Shown one piece after another: positions 21,519 through 32,177 of a stretch of 64,000 nucleotides of DNA. The stretch is from Cavenderia fasciculata (Eukaryota; Evosea; Eumycetozoa; Acytosteliales; Cavenderiaceae). Below the pieces are notes generated by a model. It was not told the DNA's origin, ran no database searches, and saw only the letters and a program-made list of their open reading frames with translations. The translations under genes and the position numbers were made by a program. The stretch covers positions 449,358 to 513,357 of the forward strand of contig NW_004457713.1 in NCBI RefSeq assembly GCF_000203815.1, in the 5' to 3' direction. Position 1 is the stretch's first letter, and each line of letters begins with the position of its first letter.

Positions 21519-23456
21519 ATGTCAAGTATTTTAAGGTTATCAAATCTATTACTATTACATATTATAACTTCTATTGATAATGTAGATATCATATGTTTAT
21601 TGTTAACTTGCAAGCAATTATATTATAATATTAGTATTAGAAGATTGATTACATTTAAAGGAATAGAAACGATAGATACTAAAAGTGGATTCATATCAGA
21701 TAGATTTGCAGCAACATTCAATCAATTCCATCTCAACTCTTTCAAAGATATTTTAGAGGATAGAATCCAAAGTATCAAGGATCAACAGATCTTTTTACCT
21801 GACCAAGACAAAGACCTGGTGGACGAATACGACGAACCAAGCAACATTACAACAGCATTTGTAATCTATGGCAAACTAGAATCGATAGATGAACTATACC
21901 AGATACCATCAATAGATACACTATGCATCAACGGTCAACAACCAAAAGACATGATGGATCTTTCCTCTATCTCGTTATTGCCCAACCTTGAAAGACTTTA
22001 TATTCATACAAATAGATTCGAAATAGACCAACATCCATCACTCAAGTATATGAGAATATATCGCAATACTGGTTACTATCAAGCCACTACTATACACTCT
22101 CTCGATAAATTGGTATCACTTGTAGATCTTTCGTTCAAGCAGTTTTGGGTGTCTCAAATCGGACCATGTCTCTTCCCAATCAGTCTTGTATTTCTTACTC
22201 TTAGATTGACTGATATACCTCAACAAGATACCTTCCTTTCATTAAATTCATTGGTTAAACTCAAGATTTACTATGAAATAAATAATGAAGAAGAGGTATA
22301 CTACAAACAACATCCATGCATCGATCTATCGAGTTTGCTCAACCTCAAGACATTCAAGTCTGTAGACATGAATGATGAAGACACTGAACAATGCATCATC
22401 GAGATTAGAGTTCCTCCTTTAATCAAGATACTTGTCCTCCAATCAGAGGACTTGAGAGTCCCATCTCAATATCCCATGCCATTGTTGGAGAAATTATATG
22501 TAAATCAGAGTTTATTGATGAATGGAAGATTCAGTATATTGTCGTCACCATTGATAAAGAAACTATCTCTTTTTCGTTGCTCCAATCCTCTCTTGTCCAA
22601 TCACATCCCATCGTCTGTTGAAAAACTTACAATATCCAGCCCTCATATCATTGATGAACCGACAAGCTCAGATATACTTGGACAAATTGTATTTCCACCA
22701 TCACTCACCCATCTATCTATTTTGGGAAACCACTATGAACCCATTCAATTCCCTCAATCACTCGTCAAACTAAAACATATTCGCCACCGATGGTCCAACC
22801 TTGATGATCAGGCATCCACCGAATCTATCACCCCTTTTCTTCCTCGTCATTTGAAAAAACTTGTTTGGGGTTCATATTTAGACACTGTTACCAATCTAGT
22901 GTTTCCATCCTCTGACAGATATCCACCTCATGAAACACTCAACCTCAATGATATAAATGGTGACTTTACAATAGATATACCACCAATAACTAAATATCTA
23001 TCGATAAGATTAAAGAAAACCACAAAACTGACACCAGATGGCATCCCAATCTATTCAATTGCTTCCAAGATATCCAAAACCATCATCACCACTGACCAAC
23101 AACGATCACAACAACAATGGCTACCACACAATACAACTCATCTAACATTGGTCCCAAAACGTAAAATTAACTGGAAGAGGGCATTTAAATTAGATGAAAT
23201 AATCAATCACACCAATGTTAGATATTTATCTTTCATTATTGATAGGTTTGTTGATAAAAAGTTAGAGTTTTCAATTCAAAGATTGGATCCTGATAATAAA
23301 TATTTATTGGTATTGGAAAGACATATACTTCTAGGTGGAATAATCACTCAAAGAAAATCAATCCAAAATCAAGAGCAATATGATCCTATTTACTTATATT
23401 TAGATTTCAACTATACCTCATCTCCTTTTAAATTTAATTGGAGATTTGGTCAATAA
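21519..23456 (+). CDS. F-box/FNIP-like repeat protein, copy 9 (645 aa)
   Basis: This is the longest and last intact member of the array. Start MSSILRLSNLLLLHIIT is specific to this copy, and the F-box-like segment reads DNVDIICLLLTCKQLYYN. The body has FPISLVFLTL, FPPSLTHLSI and FPQSLVKL. The C-terminal module FKLDEIINHTNVRYLS and VLVLERHILLGGIITQRKS ends in FKFNWRFGQ. Near residue 475 one repeat reads YPPHETLNL where other copies have YPPHLETLNL, an in-frame one-residue loss. The stop codon runs into an (AAAT)n tract. Confidence 0.8.
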   Translation: MSSILRLSNLLLLHIITSIDNVDIICLLLTCKQLYYNISIRRLITFKGIETIDTKSGFISDRFAATFNQFHLNSFKDILEDRIQSIKDQQIFLPDQDKDLVDEYDEPSNITTAFVIYGKLESIDELYQIPSIDTLCINGQQPKDMMDLSSISLLPNLERLYIHTNRFEIDQHPSLKYMRIYRNTGYYQATTIHSLDKLVSLVDLSFKQFWVSQIGPCLFPISLVFLTLRLTDIPQQDTFLSLNSLVKLKIYYEINNEEEVYYKQHPCIDLSSLLNLKTFKSVDMNDEDTEQCIIEIRVPPLIKILVLQSEDLRVPSQYPMPLLEKLYVNQSLLMNGRFSILSSPLIKKLSLFRCSNPLLSNHIPSSVEKLTISSPHIIDEPTSSDILGQIVFPPSLTHLSILGNHYEPIQFPQSLVKLKHIRHRWSNLDDQASTESITPFLPRHLKKLVWGSYLDTVTNLVFPSSDRYPPHETLNLNDINGDFTIDIPPITKYLSIRLKKTTKLTPDGIPIYSIASKISKTIITTDQQRSQQQWLPHNTTHLTLVPKRKINWKRAFKLDEIINHTNVRYLSFIIDRFVDKKLEFSIQRLDPDNKYLLVLERHILLGGIITQRKSIQNQEQYDPIYLYLDFNYTSSPFKFNWRFGQ

Positions 23457-23515
<59 letters not shown>

Positions 23516-23547
23516 ATTGATTGTTTATAAAAAAAAAAAAAAAAAAA
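23455..23547 (+). repeat. (AAAT)n microsatellite followed by an A run
   Basis: About fifteen AAAT units start at the stop codon of the last FNIP-like gene. After a short spacer a run of A follows (about 23530-23547). The tract marks the right border of the family array. Confidence 0.9.
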
Positions 23548-23606
23548 CAAATGATACAAAATATGACGAAGATCTCTTTAACGACCCAAAGCGGGGTAGT
23601 GTAAAA

Positions 23607-25845
23607 ATGAATAGAGATAATAATAGTAATAATGATGGTAAAGATAAAGATAGTGTAGATAGATTTAAAGATATAATCGAGGTATGATTAAATCATAATT
23701 GTAAATATAAAATAGATTGTAGAAGAGTTGAATGATTCTAACTCTTTTTTTTACTATTATAATTATTAAGAAAAAGATTAGACAATGTATAAATAATAAT
23801 AATAACAAAAAAGAATGTATAGATATATTAACAAAAGAGATTATTGATATGAGCGATTCAATGTTTGATTGTGTTCAAATCAAAGATCAAGAGATACTAT
23901 CATGTTTGGAATTAATCAGTATCATTGACACCAAGTTTGGTGGTAGTAGTCATAGTAATAACTCTGATGACGATGCTAGAAGTTCTTATCAAATAATAGT
24001 ATTACAATGGTCATTGGTAGTAGCTGTATTGAATCAATATAAAGTGATTAAAAATGATGATCTTCAAAACAAAGTGACCGATAGAATAACAGCAATGTAT
24101 GATCAGTTGATCAAGTATCTATCATTTAGAGAAACTTATCTATTTGGTGTCATCTTGGAAGAATCAAAATTATCAAATCATCAAATCATAAATGATCATT
24201 TAATGATTCATTTAAATCAAAGGGTAAATATTTAACAAACAAAGAAAAGACAAATATTATAAATATTAATATTTTAATTTTATTTTAGGCAAAACTATTA
24301 CCAAAGATGGTTGAAGATTTAAAAGATGAAAAGAAACAATTCTTTGCAGCCATGGCAATTAGATCGTTGGTCTATACAAGTGATGATTGGGAATGTCAAG
24401 ATATATTTAAAGAAAGTATTCTAAAACAATTAATGAAAATTATAAATGATAAATTTAAATTTATTCGTAATGAAAAAGAAAAAGATAAAGAAAAAGAAAA
24501 TATTATCATCTTGTATCTGTATGTATTTTAAAATTATAATATAATATAAATATTATTTATTTAATTTAATTTATTAATTAATTAATATATTAATATTTAT
24601 TTTTATTTTTAGAATGAATCAGTTAGATTAGTAACCAATTTAACATTAATTAGTCAAGGAATGGAATTGATTGGAAATAATGATTCACTTTTAAAATTTA
24701 TTTGTGATTTGCTAAAACAAGGAAATCCAAATTACAAGGTGATGATGTCATGTTCATTGTATACATTGGCAAATATAATTATTACAAAGGAAGAGTGGAG
24801 AGATCGATTAATAGACCGTTACGGACTGTTGACTATTATTATGGATTTGACCAAGAATCCATCGGTCTATGCACAGTCGTCCGAGGAACTGTCCAATGTG
24901 ATTGCGTCGTTGCCTTGTATTGCTCCATTACCGTGGGCGACAATGGAAATGATTATTCCATTTGTCAAACAATACTATATGCATGATGCAATCCACGGTC
25001 GAAACGTTGCACAGTTTCTCGATGCATTCACGATGCACCCGGAATTTGTAGTGTCTGTGATTAAACGCTATGGGCTAGACCAGTATATATTGGATAGTCT
25101 CGATCGAGACATTGACCTCTACAACTCGGATTGGTTCTTTATGCTTGATTATACGTTGCGTACATTAAATGCCATCATGAACAAGGATGCTGACAGTCCT
25201 TCCCTCACCCGAATCTTCACATACGAGCAACTACATCTCCGTCTGCTACGATTACTCCAAATTCAAGAAAACTATCGTATCACTGACCATGTCATCATTA
25301 TCATGTCTAATCTAATCAGACTTACTCCAGTCCCCTACCTCATCAAAAGTCGACTCGTTCAAGAGATGACTAGTCTGGTCTATCGATTCAACCTAGACCT
25401 AAACGGCATAAAGGTATCAGATTACCACGGTCAATCGGGAATGGCACTGATTGAAAGAAAGGTACAGATTGACGATGTCTTGGCGAGAAGTATACTCCCT
25501 CTCTTTTACGATATTATCGATCGTGCCTCTGACGAGGAACAAGAATTCCATCAACTCATCCAACAGGGCATGTTACTAATGTTTCATCGAATCTATCCGT
25601 GTCTTAATACAACCCATGTCATTGCAACGTATATCGATTGCTTTGACTTGCTTTTTAATCGTATGAACCAACCAGCCAACCAAATCTTGTTACAAGCTCA
25701 TCTTTTTCAACTTGGTTTTGATTCTTTTGAAAGAAAACCATCCGATGAAAATAATGATATTCAAGTTATCAAGGATTTCCTCGTTTTCTTTACTCCAGAT
25801 GATTATTTAAATTCTCATTGTTTATTTCAAGAATCTTTATTTTAA
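23607..25845 (+). CDS. Alpha-helical (armadillo-like?) protein, four exons, 664 aa
   Basis: The exons I infer are 23607-23681, 23771-24223, 24289-24522 and 24613-25845, all joined in phase 0. The introns are AT-rich (65-90 bp) with GT...AG ends; the third donor is the weaker GTATTT. The N-terminus is charged and Asn-rich. From about residue 200 the protein is a continuous series of leucine-rich helices (VRLVTNLTLISQG, SCSLYTLANIIITKEEW, VIASLPCIAPLPWATMEMII) that resembles armadillo/HEAT-type solenoids. No catalytic motif, signal peptide or membrane segment is visible. I do not recognise the family, and the solenoid call is by pattern only. The third exon is Lys/Glu-rich near its end. Confidence 0.7.
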
Positions 25846-25935
25846 AAAAAAATTAATAAAAAGATTAAATAATATTAAATTGTTGAGTGAATAATAATAA
25901 TCATTTAATAAAACAAAGAAATGTTGTAGTGTTTT

Positions 25936-26989
25936 TTAATTATAATTATTATCATTGTTGTCATTATAATTATAATTATTGTTTTGTTGAGGTTGTTGTT
26001 GTCTTTGTTGACGTGGCATTTGAGATGATGAATTTCTAATGTTATCCTTTACCTGATTTCCAAAGTTGGAGATTGAAGATCCAAAAGAGTTGTTTGATGT
26101 TTGTTGTTGTGATTGGTCACGAGGTTGTTGTTGTTGGTTGGATTGATTAGAATATGATTTGTACATATTTGACATCTTGTCTGTCAATGATTGGTCAACA
26201 TCGTTGTTTGATGATTGTTGTTCATTGTCATCATAATCATTATTATTATTTGAGTTACGATCGTTGTTGTTGTTGTTACGAGTGTTTGACATTGCATTAC
26301 TAACAAATGAAGATGCCTTTTTACCAAATGATCCGCCCATTGATTGTGATTGGTATCCTCCTGCTCTTCTTTGATTCTCCTCACCTTGATCTTGTCTTTC
26401 TTCATCACCTTGATTTTCTCTATCCTCTTCTTGATTATCTCTTTGTTGATGAGATTGTTGTTGAGTTTCAGTTTGTTGAGTGATTGATTTAAATAAATCG
26501 GTCATTTTACTAACAATAGATGGTTTGTCTTTACCAGAGAGTACGAGCTCTTGACCAGGCTGACGGTTTCCAACGACTTTATCAACCATACTACTATTCA
26601 TCATCGATGAAAGGAAAGAAGTTGGTCCCGATGATGAAGAAGATCCACCGGTGACAGAGGAAGTGTTATTGGATCCAAATCCCTTGGCTACAAAAGCAGA
26701 AACAAATTTGAATAATGCTTCCTTGTTTGGGAATCTGAATTCAAAAGGTACATCTTGTTCACCACCAGTTGTTGTATTTGATTGAGTATGGCTTTGTTGT
26801 TGTTGTTGTTGTTGTTGAGGTTGTTGTTGTTGTTGTTGTGGTTGAGCAGGAGCTGGAGCTGGATTTGAATTTTGTGAGGCCTCTGTTTAAATAGAAATAA
26901 TTAATTAATTATTTGATGAAATTAATTTAAAGTTTATATATCATGTACATACCCAAAAATGAAGTTGCTAAACGTTTACCAAAGTTCAT
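25936..26989 (-). CDS. N/Q-rich low-complexity protein, two exons, 327 aa
   Basis: Exon 1 (26989-26953) encodes MNFGKRLATSFLG. A 70-bp intron with a GTATGT donor follows, and exon 2 runs 26882-25936. After a Pro/Ala and Gln-rich stretch there is one conserved-looking block, PFEFRFPNKEALFKFVSAF, then a helical LVLSGKDKPSIVSKMTDLFKS segment. The second half is composed of Gln, Asn, Ser and charged residues and ends in a (N/D)Y-rich tail. The composition is typical of dictyostelid prion-like proteins. No domain is recognised. The start was chosen because it is the only ATG giving a good donor and phase into exon 2. Confidence 0.65.
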
Positions 26990-27300
26990 GTTTTAGATTA
27001 TTATTATTTGTTATTATTAAGTTTCTAAAAAGGGTATGTTTAATACTTAAATGTTGTTTAAAAGAAAGAAAGGATTTGTTTTAATTAATATGATTTATTC
27101 AATGGGTATGAAACTGATATATATTTATATCTTACTCTTTTCATTATTATTATTATAGTAGTTATTATAAGCTTGTTTGAAAGGGATGATGATGATGTCA
27201 TAATGGTGGAGTTGAACTTGAATGCAAGTTGTTGGTGTTCTAGTAACATTGTTATTCTCCTCCTCGCATTAGTAGATGTTAGATTAGATATTAGATTAGA

Positions 27301-27325
27301 TATTAGATTAAAAATAAATCTAATA
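27301..27325. repeat. 9-bp perfect stem-loop
   Basis: TATTAGATT and AATCTAATA flank the 7-nt loop AAAAATA. It lies just after a tandem TTAGATTAGATA-type repeat (27278-27300). Confidence 0.6.
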
Positions 27326-27473
27326 CTACTACTTGTGTGCTGTACTGTGCTTTGTGAGTGACAACATAGCATAGCTATGCTCAACTACTTGTTATGCAAT
27401 GTTGTACATCCTGCATTCATGTAGCTAACCGAGTTTCTACTTGTCGAGCAACGAGATTTGTTGTTGTGTTATT

Positions 27474-27527
27474 GCTGCTGCTGCTGTTGCTGCTGCTGCT
27501 GTTGCTGCTGCTGCTGTTGCTGCTGTT
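27474..27527. repeat. 15-bp period GCT/GTT repeat
   Basis: The unit GCTGCTGCTGCTGTT occurs three times in tandem, followed by GCTGCTGTT. No long open frame covers it, so unlike the Gln tracts elsewhere in the window it is probably non-coding. Confidence 0.85.
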
Positions 27528-27823
27528 TTAAACCATGTTATTGTACTGAGACTTGGATCTGATCTACTTTATCTGTTTGTTAAAACAGTCGTGTTGAAGA
27601 AAGAATAAATATATTGTTTGTGCGTGGTCGACAAAAGTAAAGTGGATTTTATTAGTGAAAATTGATACAATCTTCAACCTTTTTGTATATTTATACAAAT
27701 AATAAATAATTATTCCGACTTGTTATTTCAGTTAAACCAAACTAACTTTGTCTCGCACGGAATCAGATGATTATTTACTTTGACGATCTCATGGGCGATG
27801 GTTTCAGAGGAACCTTTTTTATT

Positions 27824-27879
27824 ATAGGTATTAATACCTATCAGGTCGACTATACATTTGTTATATTAGATCTAATATA
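27824..27879. repeat. Two perfect 18-bp palindromes, 20 bp apart
   Basis: ATAGGTATTAATACCTAT (27824-27841) and TATATTAGATCTAATATA (27862-27879) are each their own reverse complement over the full 18 bases. They are flanked by GGTTTC (from about 27800) and GAAACC (about 27889), which are complementary as well. Confidence 0.8.
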
Positions 27880-28211
27880 GCCAAACCGACGAAACCTTGG
27901 CCTTTACCATACACAATTTTCATCGTTATCATCATCTCCATCACCAGCCACCTTTATATCTGATAATTCAATTGTAATAGTAATGTGAATACTGTTTTCA
28001 AACTGTATTGACTTGTTGTAATGATCATTGTAGATAGCGCAAGTGGTAGAGAGATAGAGTGTATCAAGGTGATAAGGCAACAATAAGACAGAGTAAATGT
28101 GAGGGGAGAGATATGAGATAATATACGTATGTAGTAAGTAGATCATCGAATATGAGTGTTTAGTCTCATATTTATAGACAACACGTAACGGAGTGACTAC
28201 GTCATGTTGTG

Positions 28212-28238
28212 GTAGTTAGTTCCCCTGGTACTAACTAC
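28212..28238. repeat. 9-bp hairpin with a C/G-containing loop
   Basis: GTAGTTAGT (28212-28220) and ACTAACTAC (28230-28238) pair perfectly around TCCCCTGGT. About 20 bp upstream, ACAACA and TGTTGT form a weaker nested pairing. Confidence 0.65.
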
Positions 28239-28836
28239 TCTGTTTATTTAAGAATGATTTAAGGTTGGATATCATACATTGATACCTTCCTATGTATTTA
28301 GGTTACTTGAATGGATAGTACTCTGGGAATCTTCTATCTATGATCGTTACTTGATATGGCATAGACTACAGATTCTACAATCATTAAACTCCACCAGCAA
28401 GTAATTATGATTATTATTGTTTGTTCGATACTGTTTTACCATAGTATCGTGTTGATTAGAGAAGGATATGGAGGAAGGGGCGAGATATTTTTTGTTTTTT
28501 ATTCTTGGTTGGTGATCTTTGATAAACCTTATTTATAATGATAATGATATAAATAATTGAACAATGGGGCACACTAGGGTAATTAGTTGTGGCTTTTTGT
28601 GACTTTTTTTTTTATAAGTATCACTTTTTTTCTGGAAGAGCACTACTCAGTGATGACGATGTTTTATTAATTAAATCTTTCGATACCAGCAAGAGGTAAG
28701 AATAACTCAAGTAGTGTCGATCTTAATTGGTTTTACTCATGTCTGACAGATGCTTCTGGGTGGCTTGCATTTGTCGGCTTTTGGTTACCAAAATTTTGCC
28801 TTTAAAAGGCCAAGGCCCCAAAAAACTTTCAACCAA

Positions 28837-28918
28837 GGCATCTTGGGTGAGTGGTCTAAGCCGATTGACTAGAAATCAATTCTCTTCGGAGGCGCAGGTT
28901 CGAACCCTGCAGATGTCG
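28837..28918 (+). tRNA. tRNA-Ser (anticodon AGA)
   Basis: A complete cloverleaf can be drawn. The acceptor stem is GGCATCT with AGATGTC (one G-U pair) and discriminator G. The D arm follows GGGTGAGTGGTCTAAG (A box). The anticodon loop CTAGAAA sits on the GATTGA/TCAATT arm, the variable arm is long as in class II serine tRNAs, and the T arm is GCAGGTTCGAACCCTGC with a perfect B box. There is no intron. A T run starting about 8 bp downstream fits a Pol III terminator. In dictyostelids tRNA genes are the usual landing sites of TRE-type retroelements, but I see no such element within the flanks shown here. Confidence 0.93.
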
Positions 28919-29502
28919 AAAAACCTTTTTGTTTTTTTAAAGTCGTCCCAGAAAAAGGTTTTTTTGTCATTTCCATGTTCTCCACAGTTCGGTGCAACAT
29001 TTATAACAAAGATTCATTAATTTACATTGATCATTCCCAAAGGAAAAATTATAAACAAAAAAAAGATGGTACAATGTTATTTTTTTACAGTCTGAATAAA
29101 AAACAATGTTCTTTTTTGCACTCAGTTTCCAATTTAGCAATCCTTTCAATATTATATAGCTGTAAGAAGATTATTGGAATGAAAATTAAATTAAAAAAAA
29201 GGAAAAAAATGAACATCATTTTAAATTATAGTTAATTTAAAAAAGAATCAAGAAATTAATTGAAAGTAGATAGATGATTGATTGATACTTTTTTTTAGAT
29301 ATAATTTAGATAGAGATTTTTGTTGAAAAAGGATTGTTAAAATGTTGATAGACTTGAAAAAATAAATATTTTTAATTTTTTTTTAATATGAGGGTCATTA
29401 AACACACAAATGTCATAAAAGTGAACTCTTTTTTTAATCATTAGTAGTAATAATAGTAAATGTATTAGATTTAGATTAGATTTATGAGAGATAGATAGAT
29501 AG
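28919..29502. other. Non-coding flank of the tRNA gene
   Basis: This is AT-rich DNA with homopolymer T and A runs. Short open frames exist on both strands, but they are low-complexity and unsupported. A TAGA repeat (about 29484-29503) runs into the start codon of the next gene. I see no mobile-element remnant. Confidence 0.5.
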
Positions 29503-32153
29503 ATGGATTATTCATTATTTAAATTAGTTATATTTCAAAATGTTGTGATTAGAAACAACATCTTTGAGTGGACATCTGTGATACCCGAGATGTTGGGATT
29601 AGAGAGTATCAAGGAAAAAGATATCACATCACTCTATCAATGCGTACAGTTTGGTAGAACCGATCTCTTTATCAAGTATCTAACATCACCTCCTGCGACT
29701 ATACTCCACACATCGTCGTACAACTATGCAAACAAGGGTTGTGATGTCACCTGCTTGTTTGGTGAACCAAACAATATCAATGATCATCAAATCTATCAAT
29801 CATCATTATTAGAAGATATTATAACAACCGATTATAAAGAATTTATTGTAAATATAGAAAGAAAGATAGAAAAAGATAGATAAAACTAATCATTTATTTA
29901 TTTTACTTTTAGTCACAAACACCAATAGGATATTTAATTGATGAAAAACCAATATTATATAATGTATTAAGATTGGCAACAAAAACAAACAATGTAAAGG
30001 TTGTTGAATGTATTTTACAAGAATATAAAAGATTAAAAAGTCGTTATCAAGTACTTGAAAAAAAAGAAGATCATTTTGGAGAATTAAAGAATCATCTAAC
30101 AAAACGATTGATAAACAATTGGATTTATAAAACGATTGATCCAATTAGCGCAGAGATGATTAAAATGATAATGAAGGAGATTGGGTTGGATAAAAATATA
30201 GACTTGACAACAACACTACATTTCTATCAAAGTGCTCTAAACTCTGGTGATTTAGAGTTGATGGTTCAAATATATCCACACAAAAAAATTGCAGACAATT
30301 TCTATCGTCCCCACATCCCATTGACCGATCAAGTATTTATTAATAGTTTTAGTAAATCAGAGGATTATTTAGACCCAATACTATTACAACATTGTAAAGA
30401 TAGAATGGGTCCACAAATGACAAATTTAGAAAGTTTAGAAACAATCTTTAGAAATTTTAAACGTTTTGGAAAGGACAAATCAAAGGGTGGAATTGAATTT
30501 TTGGTCGACCTATGTGGTATCATTCAAAATCTAAGACCAAATGTATATAATGAAGTTCAACAATACATGTATAAATATTGGACCATTTTGGCTCGATTTG
30601 CAAATCATTCGGTATTGACGGGTATCAAACATACCAAAGATGATGGATTTTATGGTATTGTGGCGGCCACTGCCAATAATACAGATTATCTTAGATATTG
30701 TATTGAAAATGGTCAAACTGATCCATCTATTTTTGACAAGGCCATCAGGGAAGGATCAATAGAATCGGCAGAATATTTATTGCAAGCATTGTCAATCAAT
30801 TATTGTACATCGATTCATTCGTCACTAGTATCGGTCGAATTGATTGAAAAAATCTACCAACATCCATCAATTCAATCAAATGTATTTAGAGTATTATTAA
30901 AAGATGTAGTAAATGTAAAATCACAACAAAAGAAAATAGAAATTTTACAATATTTAATGCAATTATTAGTAAATCAAAGAAAAGAATTAAAATTACAAAA
31001 AGATCAATTAAAACAACAACAAAAAGGAGGAAAATCAAATAATAATAATCAAAATAATAGTAACAAACCAATTAAAAGAATAATGATAGATTTTGAAATT
31101 GGAATTGTAGAATCAATTATTCAAAATGATAGGGAATCTTTTGAATTGTTGATGGAATATTTTAAAATTTTAAATCCAACAATTACACCAACCATCAAAG
31201 AATTACCATTTAAACCATTTCTACTACAAACCGATTATCAATTTCAACAATTGGTTTGTAATCAATTTCAATCAAATATGAAACTTGATATTACAGATTT
31301 TGAATTTCAAGGTTATAAACAAGACGTTAGTCTTTGTGATCAAATTAAAGAATCTATGGAATTATTTTCAAGTTTTGGTCTATTAAATGGTTTAAATCAA
31401 AAAGATGAACCTCTAGATAAGAAACTTTTACTAGTTCAACTATTTATATTGGGTGGTAATGATCCTCAAATGTGGAATCATATAGAGGTATTTGAATCAT
31501 TACAATCATTTTGGTTTATCATTTTATCGTTGGCAATCGAATACAAGAGAACAGATTTATTTGTTCAATTCTGTCAAAAGGCAAAGACAATCAATCCAAG
31601 GTTTATTTGGGTGGCACCAGTCTTTAGACACAATAATATAAAATATGTACAATCACTTGTCGAAAAATTCAAGGAAAAGGATGAATTTGTAGATTCTGAT
31701 GTTGAAAATGCATTGTTTACCATTGGAGCACACAATATTATCAATCCAACATCAATAGCCATCACTGAACATATTCTAGATCATTATCCAAATCCAAATA
31801 TCAGCAAACTATATTATCTTGGAATGTCAATTGGTAATTTGATAAAAAACAAATATTTTCAATTGGTTTTAAAAATTTACAACACCTTGCATTTGGAATC
31901 GAGTTTTATTTCAAATCATATTACAAATCAATCTGGTGAACATTTATTAATGGTAAATTATTTATTATTTTTAAATCAAAAATTAAATGGTAAAAATAAT
32001 TGTAATAATAATAATAATGTATATATTGAATTTTTTCATACACTTTTTAAAAATATGACAGCTCATCCTTTTTTACCAATAGAATATGGTAATCATCGTA
32101 AAATGATTATTTCTATATTTAAATTATCTGGTTTTATTTTACCCTCAAATTAA
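29503..32153 (+). CDS. Dictyostelid ankyrin-type repeat protein, two exons, 861-residue class
   Basis: Exon 1 is 29503-29847 and exon 2 is 29913-32153, joined in phase 0 (EFI then SQTPIGYLID) across a 65-bp intron with donor GTAAAT. The N-terminus LFKLVIFQNVVIRNNIFEW is the opening helix pair seen in this dictyostelid family. It is followed by degenerate ankyrin-like units (SLYQCVQFGRTDLFIKYL, ATKTNNVKVVECIL, AATANNTDYLRYCIENG, AIREGSIESAEYLL). A Lys/Gln/Asn-rich spacer covers about residues 470-500. The units are divergent, and clear TPLHxA motifs are not seen. The role is unknown; such proteins are usually binding scaffolds. It resembles the 880-aa gene at 49.6 kb in architecture. Confidence 0.75.
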
Positions 32154-32177
32154 TAAAAATATTTATTTTACTTTTTT

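Larger units (their letters stand above)
26990..28836. other. Gene-poor stretch with hairpins and palindromes
   Basis: I see no convincing protein gene here. An 80-codon minus-strand open frame (28146-27904, starting MIYLLHTYII) is possible, but it has no homology I can name. The stretch contains a stem-loop at 27301-27325, a GCT/GTT microsatellite at 27474-27527, two perfect 18-bp palindromes at 27824 and 27862, and a 9-bp hairpin at 28212-28238. Base composition is less AT-rich than most introns in the window between about 27.75 and 28.3 kb. It could hold unannotated non-coding RNA. Confidence 0.5.

Noticed and set aside
1-23456. Reading the repeat cluster as LRR receptor genes
   Set aside because: No signal peptide or membrane segment is present in any copy; the N-terminus is F-box-like and the C-terminal module is of the FNIP type.
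27904-28146. 80-codon minus-strand frame as a gene
   Set aside because: It has an unusual hydrophobic start, ends in an Asp/Asn run, and shows no splice or family support; kept only as a possibility in the regional note.
28640-28750. Possible C/D box snoRNA (TGATGA near 28652, CTGA near 28744)
   Set aside because: No terminal stem pairs the two boxes, and no antisense element could be recognised.
28727-29235. Short open frames around the tRNA gene
   Set aside because: They overlap the tRNA and low-complexity flanks and have no protein-like composition.
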